Origin: Bacteroidota bacterium
GTDB taxonomy: Bacteria; Bacteroidota; Bacteroidia; NS11-12g; UBA955
Assembly (NCBI GenBank): GCA_005788145.1
Contig: SXYY01000127.1
Span: 1-45,654, forward strand
Direction of reading: 5' to 3'
Length of the DNA stretch: 45,654 nt
Position 1 is the stretch's first letter. Every line of letters starts with the position of its first letter. This document shows positions 31,310 to 40,917 of this stretch, in pieces. The position numbers and the translations under genes are program-made. The notes under the pieces were generated by a model. That model did not search any database, was not told the DNA's origin, and saw only the letters and a list, made by a program, of their open reading frames with translations.

Positions 31310-32896
31310 TTATTTCAAAATCCACATATCTGCATTGATCTCGTCTTTTCCACCGAATTGACGATCCAAAGCCGCTTGCCAGTTTGCCGCATTGTTTGTT
31401 CTCTCACCCGTAGGATATTGGTATCTTTTTGGGATAAGACCACTATTTCCCGTTCCTGGGCCATTGGCTGAAAAAGTAGGATAATTTGTCCTACGGTTAT
31501 TGTAATACCCTTCCAAGCCACTATTCTGGAAGAAAGACAAATACTTTTGTGTTATGATTTGTCTCAAACCATTTTCGCCCGCACCTGCATATTTCACCGA
31601 AACCTGATTAAAGTAGGCTGCTTCATCAAAGATATACGTATTCTTGATGTAATCGGCGGCATTTGTTGGTGTACCACCATTTCTGAAAGCATACACGTCC
31701 ATTGCCCCATTTTTTACACCGAAGAAATCAAAACTTGCTTTAATCCCTTTTTCGTACCATGTAGAGGCGTTTTCAGAAATCCAACCGCGGTGAGCTGCCT
31801 CAGCGATATTGAAACACATTTCTGAATAGCCAATTTGAATACCAGGCTCAGCGGTGAAAGTTCTGTAGTAACGGTAACGATTGTACAATGAATATTCTCC
31901 ATTCAAGAAATTACCACCGTTAGACACCTGCATTTTCGTAGACATATCAGCCAAATCCTGATTGGCATCCGCACCCACAAAAGAAGCAAAATCAGTGTAT
32001 CCAGAACCAGCCTTTAATTTGGCACCTGCAGGCTCTGCGATAACAAATACGCGGGGATCCTTCAAGTAAGTCAATACAGACAAATTGGTAGACGACATGT
32101 TGTAACGCAAAGCATCAAAACCATAATTGTCTGGACTTACAGGATACTTATTCAAAGTGCTGTTATATACGAACTGCATATTATCGGCATTTGAAGTAAA
32201 AATTGGATATTTACCGGGATTGGTAACAATGTTGGCAAACTTGCCTTTCACGTTCAAATCCCCGTCTGACTCCTTTTTACTCAAAGCGATCAGCACACGC
32301 AACGCGAAAGTGTTGTTTGCTTTTTGCCAAGCAGCCAAATTATTATTGAAATAAATATCACCCGCAAATGAACTATTACCACTTGCAATCAACGTTGCCA
32401 TGTCTGTGTTGGCTTCTTCCAACCAAGCCAAAATCTGCATAAACACCTCCTTTTGAGAATCGTATTTTGGCAGAAAATTGTCGGCCTTCAATGCCTCTGA
32501 CATTGGCACATCACCGGTCAACATGGTCATTTGATAAAACAAATAAGCACGCATGAATTTACCCAAGGCAGAATATGGGTTCACGGCTGGACTTCCAACG
32601 CGCTTTGCCTCCTCTTCCATCTTGATTACGTTCTTCAGTGTAGTGAAGCTCCATGCACCACCACCCCAATTGTATTCGTTGTTGCCGTAGTAGTTGTAGT
32701 TACACAAATTGTACTGACAAATCCTTGCGTCACCACCCCAAGGTCTTTGATTTATGTTGAAGCAAATCCCGTTTAAAACCAAATCGGGGGTAACTTGCGT
32801 AGGACGGTTTGGATCTTTATCGATGCCGTCTACTGAACAACCATTCATCACCAACAAGGTTAAAGCGGCGATGGATGCGAAAAATATGTTTTTCAT
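31310..32896 (-). CDS. SusD/RagB-family outer-membrane lipoprotein
   Basis: The 528-residue product begins with a lipoprotein signal (IAALTLLVMNGC) and then DKDPNRPTQVTP, the typical early SusD sequence. TPR-like helices such as YSALGKFMRAYLFYQMTMLTGDVPM and NAADYIKNTYIFDEAAYF follow, and the C-terminus PTGERTNNAANWQAALDRQFGG fits the second SusD subgroup (SusD_RagB-like). These proteins sit on the cell surface and cap a SusC barrel to bind nutrients. It lies 27 bases after the susC-like gene and ahead of the PhnZ-like gene. No polysaccharide enzymes are nearby, so the ligand may not be a glycan. Confidence 0.92.
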   Translation of the reverse strand: MKNIFFASIAALTLLVMNGCSVDGIDKDPNRPTQVTPDLVLNGICFNINQRPWGGDARICQYNLCNYNYYGNNEYNWGGGAWSFTTLKNVIKMEEEAKRVGSPAVNPYSALGKFMRAYLFYQMTMLTGDVPMSEALKADNFLPKYDSQKEVFMQILAWLEEANTDMATLIASGNSSFAGDIYFNNNLAAWQKANNTFALRVLIALSKKESDGDLNVKGKFANIVTNPGKYPIFTSNADNMQFVYNSTLNKYPVSPDNYGFDALRYNMSSTNLSVLTYLKDPRVFVIAEPAGAKLKAGSGYTDFASFVGADANQDLADMSTKMQVSNGGNFLNGEYSLYNRYRYYRTFTAEPGIQIGYSEMCFNIAEAAHRGWISENASTWYEKGIKASFDFFGVKNGAMDVYAFRNGGTPTNAADYIKNTYIFDEAAYFNQVSVKYAGAGENGLRQIITQKYLSFFQNSGLEGYYNNRRTNYPTFSANGPGTGNSGLIPKRYQYPTGERTNNAANWQAALDRQFGGKDEINADMWILK

Positions 32897-32923
32897 GTTT
32901 TTATTTTTTAGAAATTATTTAAA

Positions 32924-35900
32924 TCAGAAAGTCAAATTAATGTTAACACCGTATCTTCTCATGGTTGGCGACTGCAATGCAGAGTAACCTGTCATTCCGG
33001 GGAATTGATCCAAATCCAAATCATCCAAACCTTTGGCGAAATACAACAAGTTTCTTCCTACCAAGGACACTGAAGCACCTTTGAAGGTCTTACCCAATTT
33101 GGATGCAGGCAAGTTGTAGGTGATGGTTACTTCACGCAACTTCATGTAATCCTTATTCATGATGTTTGGTCCAAATTGACCGTAATAGCGACTGATATAA
33201 TCCTGCAAGTATGTTGGCGTTTCATTTTTCTTGAAAGTCAATTCACCGTAATTGGTGATTTCACCAGTCAAAGGATCATACTTAATGGTTCCACCAGCAA
33301 GCTGTGCACCTTCACCCAACCAAGTCTTTTTGCCTTCTGTATCCGCTTCACGTGCAGAGGCCATTGTATTACCGTTGGCATCAACGATGTTTCCTTGAAC
33401 TGTTTCGATATGTCTACCACCGCGGTATGTCTGACGTTGAATTTGGTTCACAATCAAACCACCCACACGGCCATCGAATTGTACACCGATTGTCCAATTT
33501 TTCACCTTTACCTGGTTGTAGAGGCCAATCACCAAATCAGGCAAAGTATACCCTTGGAATTGTCCTTTTGGCAATACAATAGGACGTCCACCCGCGTCAT
33601 TGATCAACTGTCCGTCAGGGGTTCTTGCAAAATCATTGGTATACAAAGCATCGATACGATCACCCACTTTCAAAAACCGGTTACTAGAGTTATCCGTCAC
33701 GAAATAGTTCGCAGAAATCTGGTTCACATCTCCATAGACGGCTGTCAAGAATTCGCGGTAACGAGACAAGTTCAACATGCTATTCCAAGTTACACCACCT
33801 TTGGTTTTTGCCTTGATCACATCACCTTTGAAGCTCACTTCCCAACCTTTACGCTGTGTTTCAATACCGTTTACGATTTGATTGGTGTAACCAGTTGCTT
33901 CTGAAATGGTTCTTGAGAAGATACCTGGTCCGTCGTTGTAGATATAGTAAGTACCCTCTACACTCAAACGGTTTTTGAATAAACGAACTTCTGATCCAAA
34001 CTCAACATCGGTACGTTGGAATGGGGCCAAACTTGCATTTGGCAATACGTTGGTAAAGTTTGCAGAAGGACGGCCATTGTACAACAAAGGTGTGTTGTAA
34101 ATCCCTGAATTCACGTAAGCAGGTCCTTCGTAAGGTGATGAGTAATTACTGCCATAACCCAAGGTACTTCCTGCTTGAGAAATCAACGGGGTTGTCAAAC
34201 CACCTTTCACTTGAGCAAATGAAGCGCGAAGCTTCCAGAAATTGAAGTTTTTGCTTTTCAAATTTTCAAACATATCCATCGGCAAAATAGAAACCGAGGC
34301 AGAAGGGTAAACAAATGAGTTGTTTCCAGCAGGCATTGTAGACAGTTGGTCCATACGGGCACCCAAGTTCAAATACAAGAACTTTGATCCAATATCTGCC
34401 AAAGCATACAATGAATTTACCGCCATTTTCGAATTAAAGTTGAATACACGAACAGGGTTTGCGCTGTTGGCGAAGTTGTACACTTCAGGTACATTCAAAT
34501 AGTCTGTGGTCGCCCAGCTGCTGTTGTAGTTGAAATCTCTGCGGTTTCCTCCGATGCTAGCATGAACATCCAAACCGCCCAACTTCTTTTTGTAATCCAA
34601 CAAAAATTCGTTGTTGATTTCGAACATCGCTCTGCGGTCCTCGCGGTAATCACCACGTCCTTCCTCACGGCCATAGGGGTGAGCAGAAAATGGCATTTTT
34701 TCAGTACGCAACAAATCATACGTGGTTGCAGATGTTCTTACCATCAAGTTGATATTTTTGGTAACATCCCAATCAAAGCTGGTGTATCCATACAAATCAT
34801 TCTTGTAGTGACCTCTCAACCACTTTTCGGCCACGAACCAAGGGTTTTGATAGCGCTTATATTCAGAGTGAAGTGATTGAACACCTTCCTTACCCGGCTG
34901 CCAAATACCACGAATATCATCGCTCATCACATCCCAGTCAGCACCTTGCCAAATAACCACATTGTAAATCAATGAGTTTGGACCATAAACCACATCATTG
35001 ATGTTGTCTGTAGACTGACGGTTATAGTTCACGTTTGCATTCATTCTGAATTTATCAGAGAAACGCACAGTGTTAGAAATATTGAATGTATTGCTGTTCA
35101 ATCCTGTATTTGGTACGATACCACGTTGATTCAAATTGCTAAATGAAAAACGCACATCCATCTTCTCAGTAGAAGAAGCAATACTGAAGTTGTTGGTATT
35201 CAACAAACCCGCTTGCAAAAAGCGCTGAAGGTTGTTTTTACCTCTTGCAACAAAGGGTGTAGGAATGCGCTTACCGGTAACTGGATCGATAGGACTGTCA
35301 TATTGTGCGATCAATTGTCCGTTCAATTTCGGACCCCAAACATCATAGTCACCATCGTTATCGCCACCACCCAAACCATCAACAAATGAATAGTTACCAT
35401 GGTCACCAGGACCGTATTCGTCTTGCACCTTAGGAATGGTCAAGAAACCATTTTCCATGATGGTAGACGAGTTAAAGTCAATAGAAACACCTTTGCCCTT
35501 GCTGCCTTTTTTGGTTGTAATTACTATCGCACCGTTCTGACCTCTGTAACCATATAATGCAGCTGCCGCAGGACCCATCAATACCGATACCTTGTCGATA
35601 TCATCAGGAGACAAGTTATAAGCATCTGAGTTAATGGGAATACCATCAATCACGTACAACACTGATTGTCCACGACGCAGATCACTTCCACGAAGCACGA
35701 TTTGTGGGTTTCCCAACAACTCAGCACTTTGTCCGATCGTTAAACCTGCTACCTTACCCACCAAGTTGTCGATGACGTTCGTTTCACGCGCTTTTACCAA
35801 TGTTGCTCCATCCACTTCAGCAATCGCAAAACCCAACTTCTTTTTTTCCTTTTTGATACCCAAGGCGGTAACAACGACCTCTCCCACACGCGCCGTGTCG

Positions 35901-36001
35901 GTATCGTTGTTCGCTTGTTGTGCGAGAGAAGCATTGGCAGCCATGGCCAACGCAACCGTCACAAACATGCGATTGGTTGATAAAATGTTTTTCGTTTTCA
36001 T
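32924..36001 (-). CDS. SusC/RagA-family TonB-dependent transporter lacking the N-terminal domain
   Basis: The 1025-residue protein has a signal peptide (about residues 1-27), followed closely by RVGEVVVTALGIKKEKKKLGFA, the SusC motif that precedes the plug. The plug carries LVGKVAGLTI, VLYVIDGIPI and GYRGQNGAIVITTKKG. A 22-strand barrel with SusC-type sequences follows, ending SALQSPTMRRYGVNINLTF. In most SusC proteins a carboxypeptidase-like domain of about 90 residues lies between signal and plug; here it is absent, so the motif starts near residue 38. SusC imports ligands with TonB energy. SusD follows in the same operon. The 355 bases upstream hold its promoter region. Confidence 0.93.
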   Translation of the reverse strand: MKTKNILSTNRMFVTVALAMAANASLAQQANNDTDTARVGEVVVTALGIKKEKKKLGFAIAEVDGATLVKARETNVIDNLVGKVAGLTIGQSAELLGNPQIVLRGSDLRRGQSVLYVIDGIPINSDAYNLSPDDIDKVSVLMGPAAAALYGYRGQNGAIVITTKKGSKGKGVSIDFNSSTIMENGFLTIPKVQDEYGPGDHGNYSFVDGLGGGDNDGDYDVWGPKLNGQLIAQYDSPIDPVTGKRIPTPFVARGKNNLQRFLQAGLLNTNNFSIASSTEKMDVRFSFSNLNQRGIVPNTGLNSNTFNISNTVRFSDKFRMNANVNYNRQSTDNINDVVYGPNSLIYNVVIWQGADWDVMSDDIRGIWQPGKEGVQSLHSEYKRYQNPWFVAEKWLRGHYKNDLYGYTSFDWDVTKNINLMVRTSATTYDLLRTEKMPFSAHPYGREEGRGDYREDRRAMFEINNEFLLDYKKKLGGLDVHASIGGNRRDFNYNSSWATTDYLNVPEVYNFANSANPVRVFNFNSKMAVNSLYALADIGSKFLYLNLGARMDQLSTMPAGNNSFVYPSASVSILPMDMFENLKSKNFNFWKLRASFAQVKGGLTTPLISQAGSTLGYGSNYSSPYEGPAYVNSGIYNTPLLYNGRPSANFTNVLPNASLAPFQRTDVEFGSEVRLFKNRLSVEGTYYIYNDGPGIFSRTISEATGYTNQIVNGIETQRKGWEVSFKGDVIKAKTKGGVTWNSMLNLSRYREFLTAVYGDVNQISANYFVTDNSSNRFLKVGDRIDALYTNDFARTPDGQLINDAGGRPIVLPKGQFQGYTLPDLVIGLYNQVKVKNWTIGVQFDGRVGGLIVNQIQRQTYRGGRHIETVQGNIVDANGNTMASAREADTEGKKTWLGEGAQLAGGTIKYDPLTGEITNYGELTFKKNETPTYLQDYISRYYGQFGPNIMNKDYMKLREVTITYNLPASKLGKTFKGASVSLVGRNLLYFAKGLDDLDLDQFPGMTGYSALQSPTMRRYGVNINLTF

Positions 36002-36356
36002 AGGCTATATTTTGAGCCAAAACAACGCGAACAATATTATGGCAATCCTCCATATCAGTTACTGAATCATAAACAAGAATTATTTAATATCTACATCAAA
36101 CTAAATCAACATAAAATTTTCCAATTTTTAAAACAACTTATTGAATATCAATTTGTTGAATTTCAAAAAATGATTCATAAAAACATCAAGTTAATGTAAA
36201 CACATTGCTCTTTGAATCAAATCATTGTCAGAGCTAATCATTCATAAACACAACCGTTACATTTAAAATAAAAAACAAAAACACAAGATTCATCGCACAA
36301 TGGCTTTACACAAACAATGCGTCGAACACAATAAAAATTTACACGGTGGTAATGCA
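36002..36356. other. AT-rich intergenic region upstream of susC
   Basis: The 355 bases between the TonB receptor gene and susC are AT-rich. I see no open reading frame that I can support, no hairpin with a T-run and no clear TTG-N-TAnnTTTG promoter on the minus strand. A TTTAGTTTG (one base short of the consensus spacing) is the nearest thing to a -7 element. The region may hold the susC promoter and leader. Confidence 0.4.
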
Positions 36357-38453
36357 CTAAAATCCAATTAACAATTGGAATGCTCTTCCAGGCATAAACA
36401 CCCCAGATCCGTGGGTTTTGTATAGTTGATTGCCCACATTGGTCATGGCAAAATCTACATACACTCCCCGCTGTTGATACCTGCAACGCAGATCGCCAGT
36501 AACATAGCCCGGCGTACCCGCTGCGCCAATTCTATTGTCTTGAATATCGCCCTTGGCCAAACGCTGTTGTGACTTCGCGCCGTACATCGCCAATACAAAT
36601 TGCCATTGTTTATTGGGTCTATAAACCCACTCTGCATGTAACATGGCGGGTGGAATTCTTCGCATGGGCTCTTGCATCGTGTGATTATCTCCTACCGTGA
36701 AAAAGGCCCCAGCCTTTACTTGTGTCTTTTTCCCAATCAGCATTTGAAGATCGCATTCCGCCCCCAAAATTTCCGACTCCCCCACATTTTGTTTAGAATA
36801 AACCGGATAGCCCTGTAAACTGTCTGTGGGCGACTTCACGCGGGAGATTAAACCAGACAGTTGGTTGTGATAAGCACACACAGTGGCCATCGCTCGATCC
36901 GATTTCCATTTGATCCCCAGCTCTTTATTCAAACTATATTCTGGCTCTAGACCGTATTGAGGCAACTCAAACCGAAAATCCACAATGCCCAGAGTGCCCA
37001 AATCATCTACATTCGGACTCCGAAAACTGCTACCTATGTTGCCGTACACATATAAATGGTTGCTCAATTTCCTAGAAGCCGCAACATCAAAAACCACCGC
37101 CTCATTGTTATCTACCACCTCGCCCAACTCAACGGTGGGAATGCGCACCTGTGTACCACTGTATCTCAGCCCAGCCCTCAAAAGTCCGCATTTCCATGAT
37201 TGCGTGGCATATATAAAAGCAGATGTTTGGTTATTGGTGGCGTTGTTCGGATACAAAGCCCTGAGTTCTTTTGCGGTGGCAGTGGTGTGATTGAAATCGG
37301 ACCTTTGAGAAAAAACCCGGTCCACGTAACCGTCAACCCCCATCACATATTGAAAACCCCGTTTTTGCACCCCAAAGATTTTCACCGTAACCAAACGCGT
37401 ATCTACCGAATCTCTTTCGCGCCGCGATGTTACCGCCGCATTCTTTTGAAATGATCGCCATTCGCTCTGACTTTGCTGTCCGCCCACAATCTCCACTTTC
37501 TCAAATATTCCTAGAACATTTGCCCATTCCTTTTTAACATAGGTCAACGAACGCAATTGCAAATCCATGTTGTAATAGGCGTGGTTTTCCAGCACCACTT
37601 TGTGATACACCGGTACATCAAACTGATTGTGGTTCTGGTGTGCAAACGTCCACTTTCCTTGCTTCCCATATACCTGAAACTTCCCATCAAAATTCCGCTC
37701 ACTATAGCCAGTTGGTGTGAGTTGTGCTTGATCACCCCCCGCAACGATGTTCCCAAAATTCCGTAAGGTACCGCCCAAGGTCAAACCAAATTTGGCCGTC
37801 GCATAATCAATGGATCCGCGGGCAGAAAGTTCTTGTTGGCCAGACATGCCCCTGACAAAAAAATGGGGCACCCACCGATTGAGATTTTTGGTTTCGGGTT
37901 CGTGAAATTTGGCCAAAATCACACCGCCCATCGCATCGGAACCATATTGCACAGCGCCATTGCCAAACAATACCTCCAGCTGATCCAAGCCAAATGCATC
38001 CACCGTATTTAAATACTGATTGGGCCCATACCGAAAAATGGAGTTGTTCAAGCGAATCCCATCCACCATCATCAACGTTTGATTACCCTGAAGTCCGCGC
38101 AGCGTGGGAGAGCCACCGCCGTGGTTGGTTTTTTGTACCAATACCCCAGTTTGATGCATCAGCAACTCTGGGGTAGTTCTGGTTTCACTGCCCGAAACAG
38201 CGCCAATTTTCTTTATATCGGTGCGATATGGCTGCCTTTCCCAAGCCGTTGCCCGCAACAATGTAGCCTCAACCCTCACCTCAGCAAGTTTTTCCGCACG
38301 AAGCGAATCGCCCAGAATAGCCACCTCTTTCATGGCCTCTACAAGGGGCCGAGCCACAAAAATCGAAGAATCAATACTACTATTCGACAAGACCAATGAG
38401 GGACACACAAAAAGCCATCCCCCAAAAAATCCCATGAATAATTTTCTTTTCAT
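36357..38453 (-). CDS. TonB-dependent receptor
   Basis: The start at ATG 38453 (38459 also possible) gives MKRKLFMGFFGGWLFVCPSLVLSN as signal peptide and 698 residues. A TonB-box-like segment (LAEVRVEATLLRATAWERQ) is followed by the plug (TPELLMHQTGVLVQKTNHGGGSPTLRG, MMVDGIRLNNS, GAVQYGSDAMGGVI) and a barrel ending GNQLYKTHGSGVFMPGRAFQLLIGF. It resembles receptors for heme, B12 or siderophores in architecture, and has no carboxypeptidase-like domain. It starts 22 bases after the second phosphoesterase gene on the same strand, so it belongs to that operon. Its ligand could be the product of those exported enzymes; that is inference. Confidence 0.88.
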   Translation of the reverse strand: MKRKLFMGFFGGWLFVCPSLVLSNSSIDSSIFVARPLVEAMKEVAILGDSLRAEKLAEVRVEATLLRATAWERQPYRTDIKKIGAVSGSETRTTPELLMHQTGVLVQKTNHGGGSPTLRGLQGNQTLMMVDGIRLNNSIFRYGPNQYLNTVDAFGLDQLEVLFGNGAVQYGSDAMGGVILAKFHEPETKNLNRWVPHFFVRGMSGQQELSARGSIDYATAKFGLTLGGTLRNFGNIVAGGDQAQLTPTGYSERNFDGKFQVYGKQGKWTFAHQNHNQFDVPVYHKVVLENHAYYNMDLQLRSLTYVKKEWANVLGIFEKVEIVGGQQSQSEWRSFQKNAAVTSRRERDSVDTRLVTVKIFGVQKRGFQYVMGVDGYVDRVFSQRSDFNHTTATAKELRALYPNNATNNQTSAFIYATQSWKCGLLRAGLRYSGTQVRIPTVELGEVVDNNEAVVFDVAASRKLSNHLYVYGNIGSSFRSPNVDDLGTLGIVDFRFELPQYGLEPEYSLNKELGIKWKSDRAMATVCAYHNQLSGLISRVKSPTDSLQGYPVYSKQNVGESEILGAECDLQMLIGKKTQVKAGAFFTVGDNHTMQEPMRRIPPAMLHAEWVYRPNKQWQFVLAMYGAKSQQRLAKGDIQDNRIGAAGTPGYVTGDLRCRYQQRGVYVDFAMTNVGNQLYKTHGSGVFMPGRAFQLLIGF

Positions 38454-38475
38454 CGACATCCTCTGTAGTCGGGAA

Positions 38476-40917
38476 TTAGTCAATATCCATGGCCTTCACC
38501 CAAGGGGCCTGCCTCAACGTGGGCAATTTGGCTCGCTCTCCCTTCACGTACTTCCACAATATTTCATTCATGAGTTGTTCGTTGGCACGATCTTCACGCG
38601 ACAAATCCAATTTCTCGCTCATGCGCATCAAATACGAGGTGGCTTTGGGATTGGAGGCAGAATTCACCTCGTTCAAGTCAACCTCAGCGGCTACAAAATT
38701 GAATCCTTTCCGATTCACCGTATCTGAAAAACATCGCCACATGGGCTCGGCGCCCGCATCGTACTGACTCATAGGCGGCATACCCAAAATCAACTCCATG
38801 GTACGCAGCATCGAACTCGTGCTGTACTTGGTGTGATCCACAAACCCTCTTTTCACCATGCCCCCGGCAACATAGGCCGTGGAGCGATGCGCATCGATGT
38901 GATCCGCGCCGTTCTGTGCATCGTCTTCCAAAATGAATACCACACTCTCGCTCCAAATGGGCGACTTCGACAAATAATCTACAAACAATCCCACCGCCAA
39001 GTCGTTATCTGCCACATGGGCAAATGGCGTAGGCCTTCCCTTCCTAACCCCTTCGGTGTGGTCATTGATAAAACGCAAAGTATTCAGTGCAGGGACCTCA
39101 TTGATCGCCAACAAACTATCGAAATCGCGACGCCATTGGTGAAACCTAATGCTATCTTTCACGGACTCATCCCATGATGTAAAATATGTGCAATGCTGAT
39201 TTTCGAGTACTGGGATGTTGGGCTTGTAATCGTCAACAAACTCTCCATAGCTACGAAAAGAAATACCTGCGCGCTTGGCATAATCCCATAGATACCCTTT
39301 TTGTGGAGCCGCAACAGCAGATTGCCCTTCGTAAACATATTCGCCGCCCCTTCCACCGTAATACGTCGGCCATGTTTTTTCGGTGTAATCGTTGGCATAC
39401 GCGCCTGTGCTCCACATGTGTCCATCCGCACTCACTTCGGCATCCACGTAAAAATGATCAAGTAAGACAAACTCCTCACACAATTTATGTTGATTTGGGG
39501 TAATGTCTCTCCCAAATAATAACAAAGACGTATCACCATCGCCGCCAGCCAAATCAGACAATACTTGGTCGTAGGTTCGATTTTCTTTGATAATATAAAA
39601 CACATGTTTGATGGGCGATGAATCCCCCACGCGGTTCGGTATGGGATTTTCTTCGGGAATATCCAAGATGCGGCCCTGAGCGCTAGCGAGGGGAGTATTG
39701 GCATAGACCTTCGCAGTATTTTCTGCGAGCAATTGTATTTCTATGACTTGCTCGATATTCATTAGTTGCAAACCACCCCGAAACAAACTACCGATGTATT
39801 CTACCTTATCCACATACTCCACTTTGATAGTGGACCCTTGGCCTTGCTGATACACTGTCCGGGTCTTTTTCTGCGCGGGATTTGGACCTTTCGGATTTGC
39901 TTGTGATCCAAACCCCTTGCCATTGGCAACCACCAGTTGATCGCCCCAAACCGCTACCTGGGTGGGATACCATCCGGTAGGTACGAACCCTTTGAGTCTA
40001 TATTTTCCGTAGGTTTTCACATCAAATACCGCCAATGCATTGTTATCGGCATTGGCCGCCAAAAGAATCCCTTTGTTCTGCATCAAACACAGTGCATTGG
40101 TACCGCTACCCGTTAGACTCGTTCCAAACAACCCCGCCGCAAGAACCTCCACCGCGTTGCCTTTTTTCAGATGAATAACATGTACAGAATTATCGTCGGA
40201 ACAAGCCACAAACAATCGCTTCCCTTTGGTATCGTATATCATTTCATTGGGATTATCACCCACCACAATTTTGGGTTCCCACTGATTTAATCGCGCATTG
40301 AAAACACCCACAGAAGCATCGCCCCAGTGACTTACGAAAACTTTATCGCCGCCATCGCCTGTAACACCATAGCCTGCAGAAGGCAATTTCCATTTTTGAC
40401 GCTGACTCACTTCGTTCAAAGAAATTTGATAGAAGCTGGAATCTTCCTTGGTCGCCACATACAATATCCGACGTTTCTCATCTATGTACAATCCCGTGGG
40501 CGAGATGCGCACAGGCCACTGATCTCCCAAATGAATGGAATCGATGTACTTCAACTTGCCGTTGGAAAACTGGTATCTGCCAATCACATTCAAATTGGCG
40601 CCCGTTGAAAACAATTGATTGGTTAAGCCGTCAAACGCCAAACCATAAAAAGTGGCTTTCACCGGTAAACTGTCTGTCATTAATCGCTGCTGCATATCAA
40701 AAACCATCAGCGAATGATCGCTTTGGCCAGCATTGGCGATGATCAAATAGCGATTCGATGGATCCAAAATCATATGCATTGGCAAATCACCCAGAGCATA
40801 TTTATCTCCCCCAGGAGTCAAACGCCAACCGTTGGGCAAATCAGTTTGTGCCTTTAAAGGCGAAAACATTGATGCTAGCAAGACCAGCACTCCGAGCAGT
40901 TTATTTGTGATTTTCAT
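38476..40917 (-). CDS. YncE-like propeller fused to a phosphoesterase domain (second of two)
   Basis: From ATG 40917 the 813-residue protein has a signal peptide (MKITNKLLGVLVLLASMFSPLKAQ). A seven-blade YncE-like beta-propeller follows (about residues 25-360; for example YGVTGDGGDKVFVSHWGDAS). The C-terminal PF04185-type phosphoesterase domain has the metal motifs VFYIIKENRTYDQV, SADGHMWSTG, FINDHTEG, FILEDDAQNGADHIDAHRS and KRGFVDHTKYS. The domain is shared with phospholipase C and acid phosphatase AcpA. The protein should act in the periplasm or outside. It overlaps the upstream homologue by 17 bases. Confidence 0.87.
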   Translation of the reverse strand: MKITNKLLGVLVLLASMFSPLKAQTDLPNGWRLTPGGDKYALGDLPMHMILDPSNRYLIIANAGQSDHSLMVFDMQQRLMTDSLPVKATFYGLAFDGLTNQLFSTGANLNVIGRYQFSNGKLKYIDSIHLGDQWPVRISPTGLYIDEKRRILYVATKEDSSFYQISLNEVSQRQKWKLPSAGYGVTGDGGDKVFVSHWGDASVGVFNARLNQWEPKIVVGDNPNEMIYDTKGKRLFVACSDDNSVHVIHLKKGNAVEVLAAGLFGTSLTGSGTNALCLMQNKGILLAANADNNALAVFDVKTYGKYRLKGFVPTGWYPTQVAVWGDQLVVANGKGFGSQANPKGPNPAQKKTRTVYQQGQGSTIKVEYVDKVEYIGSLFRGGLQLMNIEQVIEIQLLAENTAKVYANTPLASAQGRILDIPEENPIPNRVGDSSPIKHVFYIIKENRTYDQVLSDLAGGDGDTSLLLFGRDITPNQHKLCEEFVLLDHFYVDAEVSADGHMWSTGAYANDYTEKTWPTYYGGRGGEYVYEGQSAVAAPQKGYLWDYAKRAGISFRSYGEFVDDYKPNIPVLENQHCTYFTSWDESVKDSIRFHQWRRDFDSLLAINEVPALNTLRFINDHTEGVRKGRPTPFAHVADNDLAVGLFVDYLSKSPIWSESVVFILEDDAQNGADHIDAHRSTAYVAGGMVKRGFVDHTKYSTSSMLRTMELILGMPPMSQYDAGAEPMWRCFSDTVNRKGFNFVAAEVDLNEVNSASNPKATSYLMRMSEKLDLSREDRANEQLMNEILWKYVKGERAKLPTLRQAPWVKAMDID

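Noticed and set aside
33176..33904. 242-codon frame on the plus strand
   Set aside because: It is antisense to susC and has no recognisable domain or start signal.
36364..36378. CCAATT-AAC-AATTGG inverted repeat as a terminator
   Set aside because: The stem is only six AT-rich base pairs with no T-run, and it lies inside the last codons of the TonB receptor gene.
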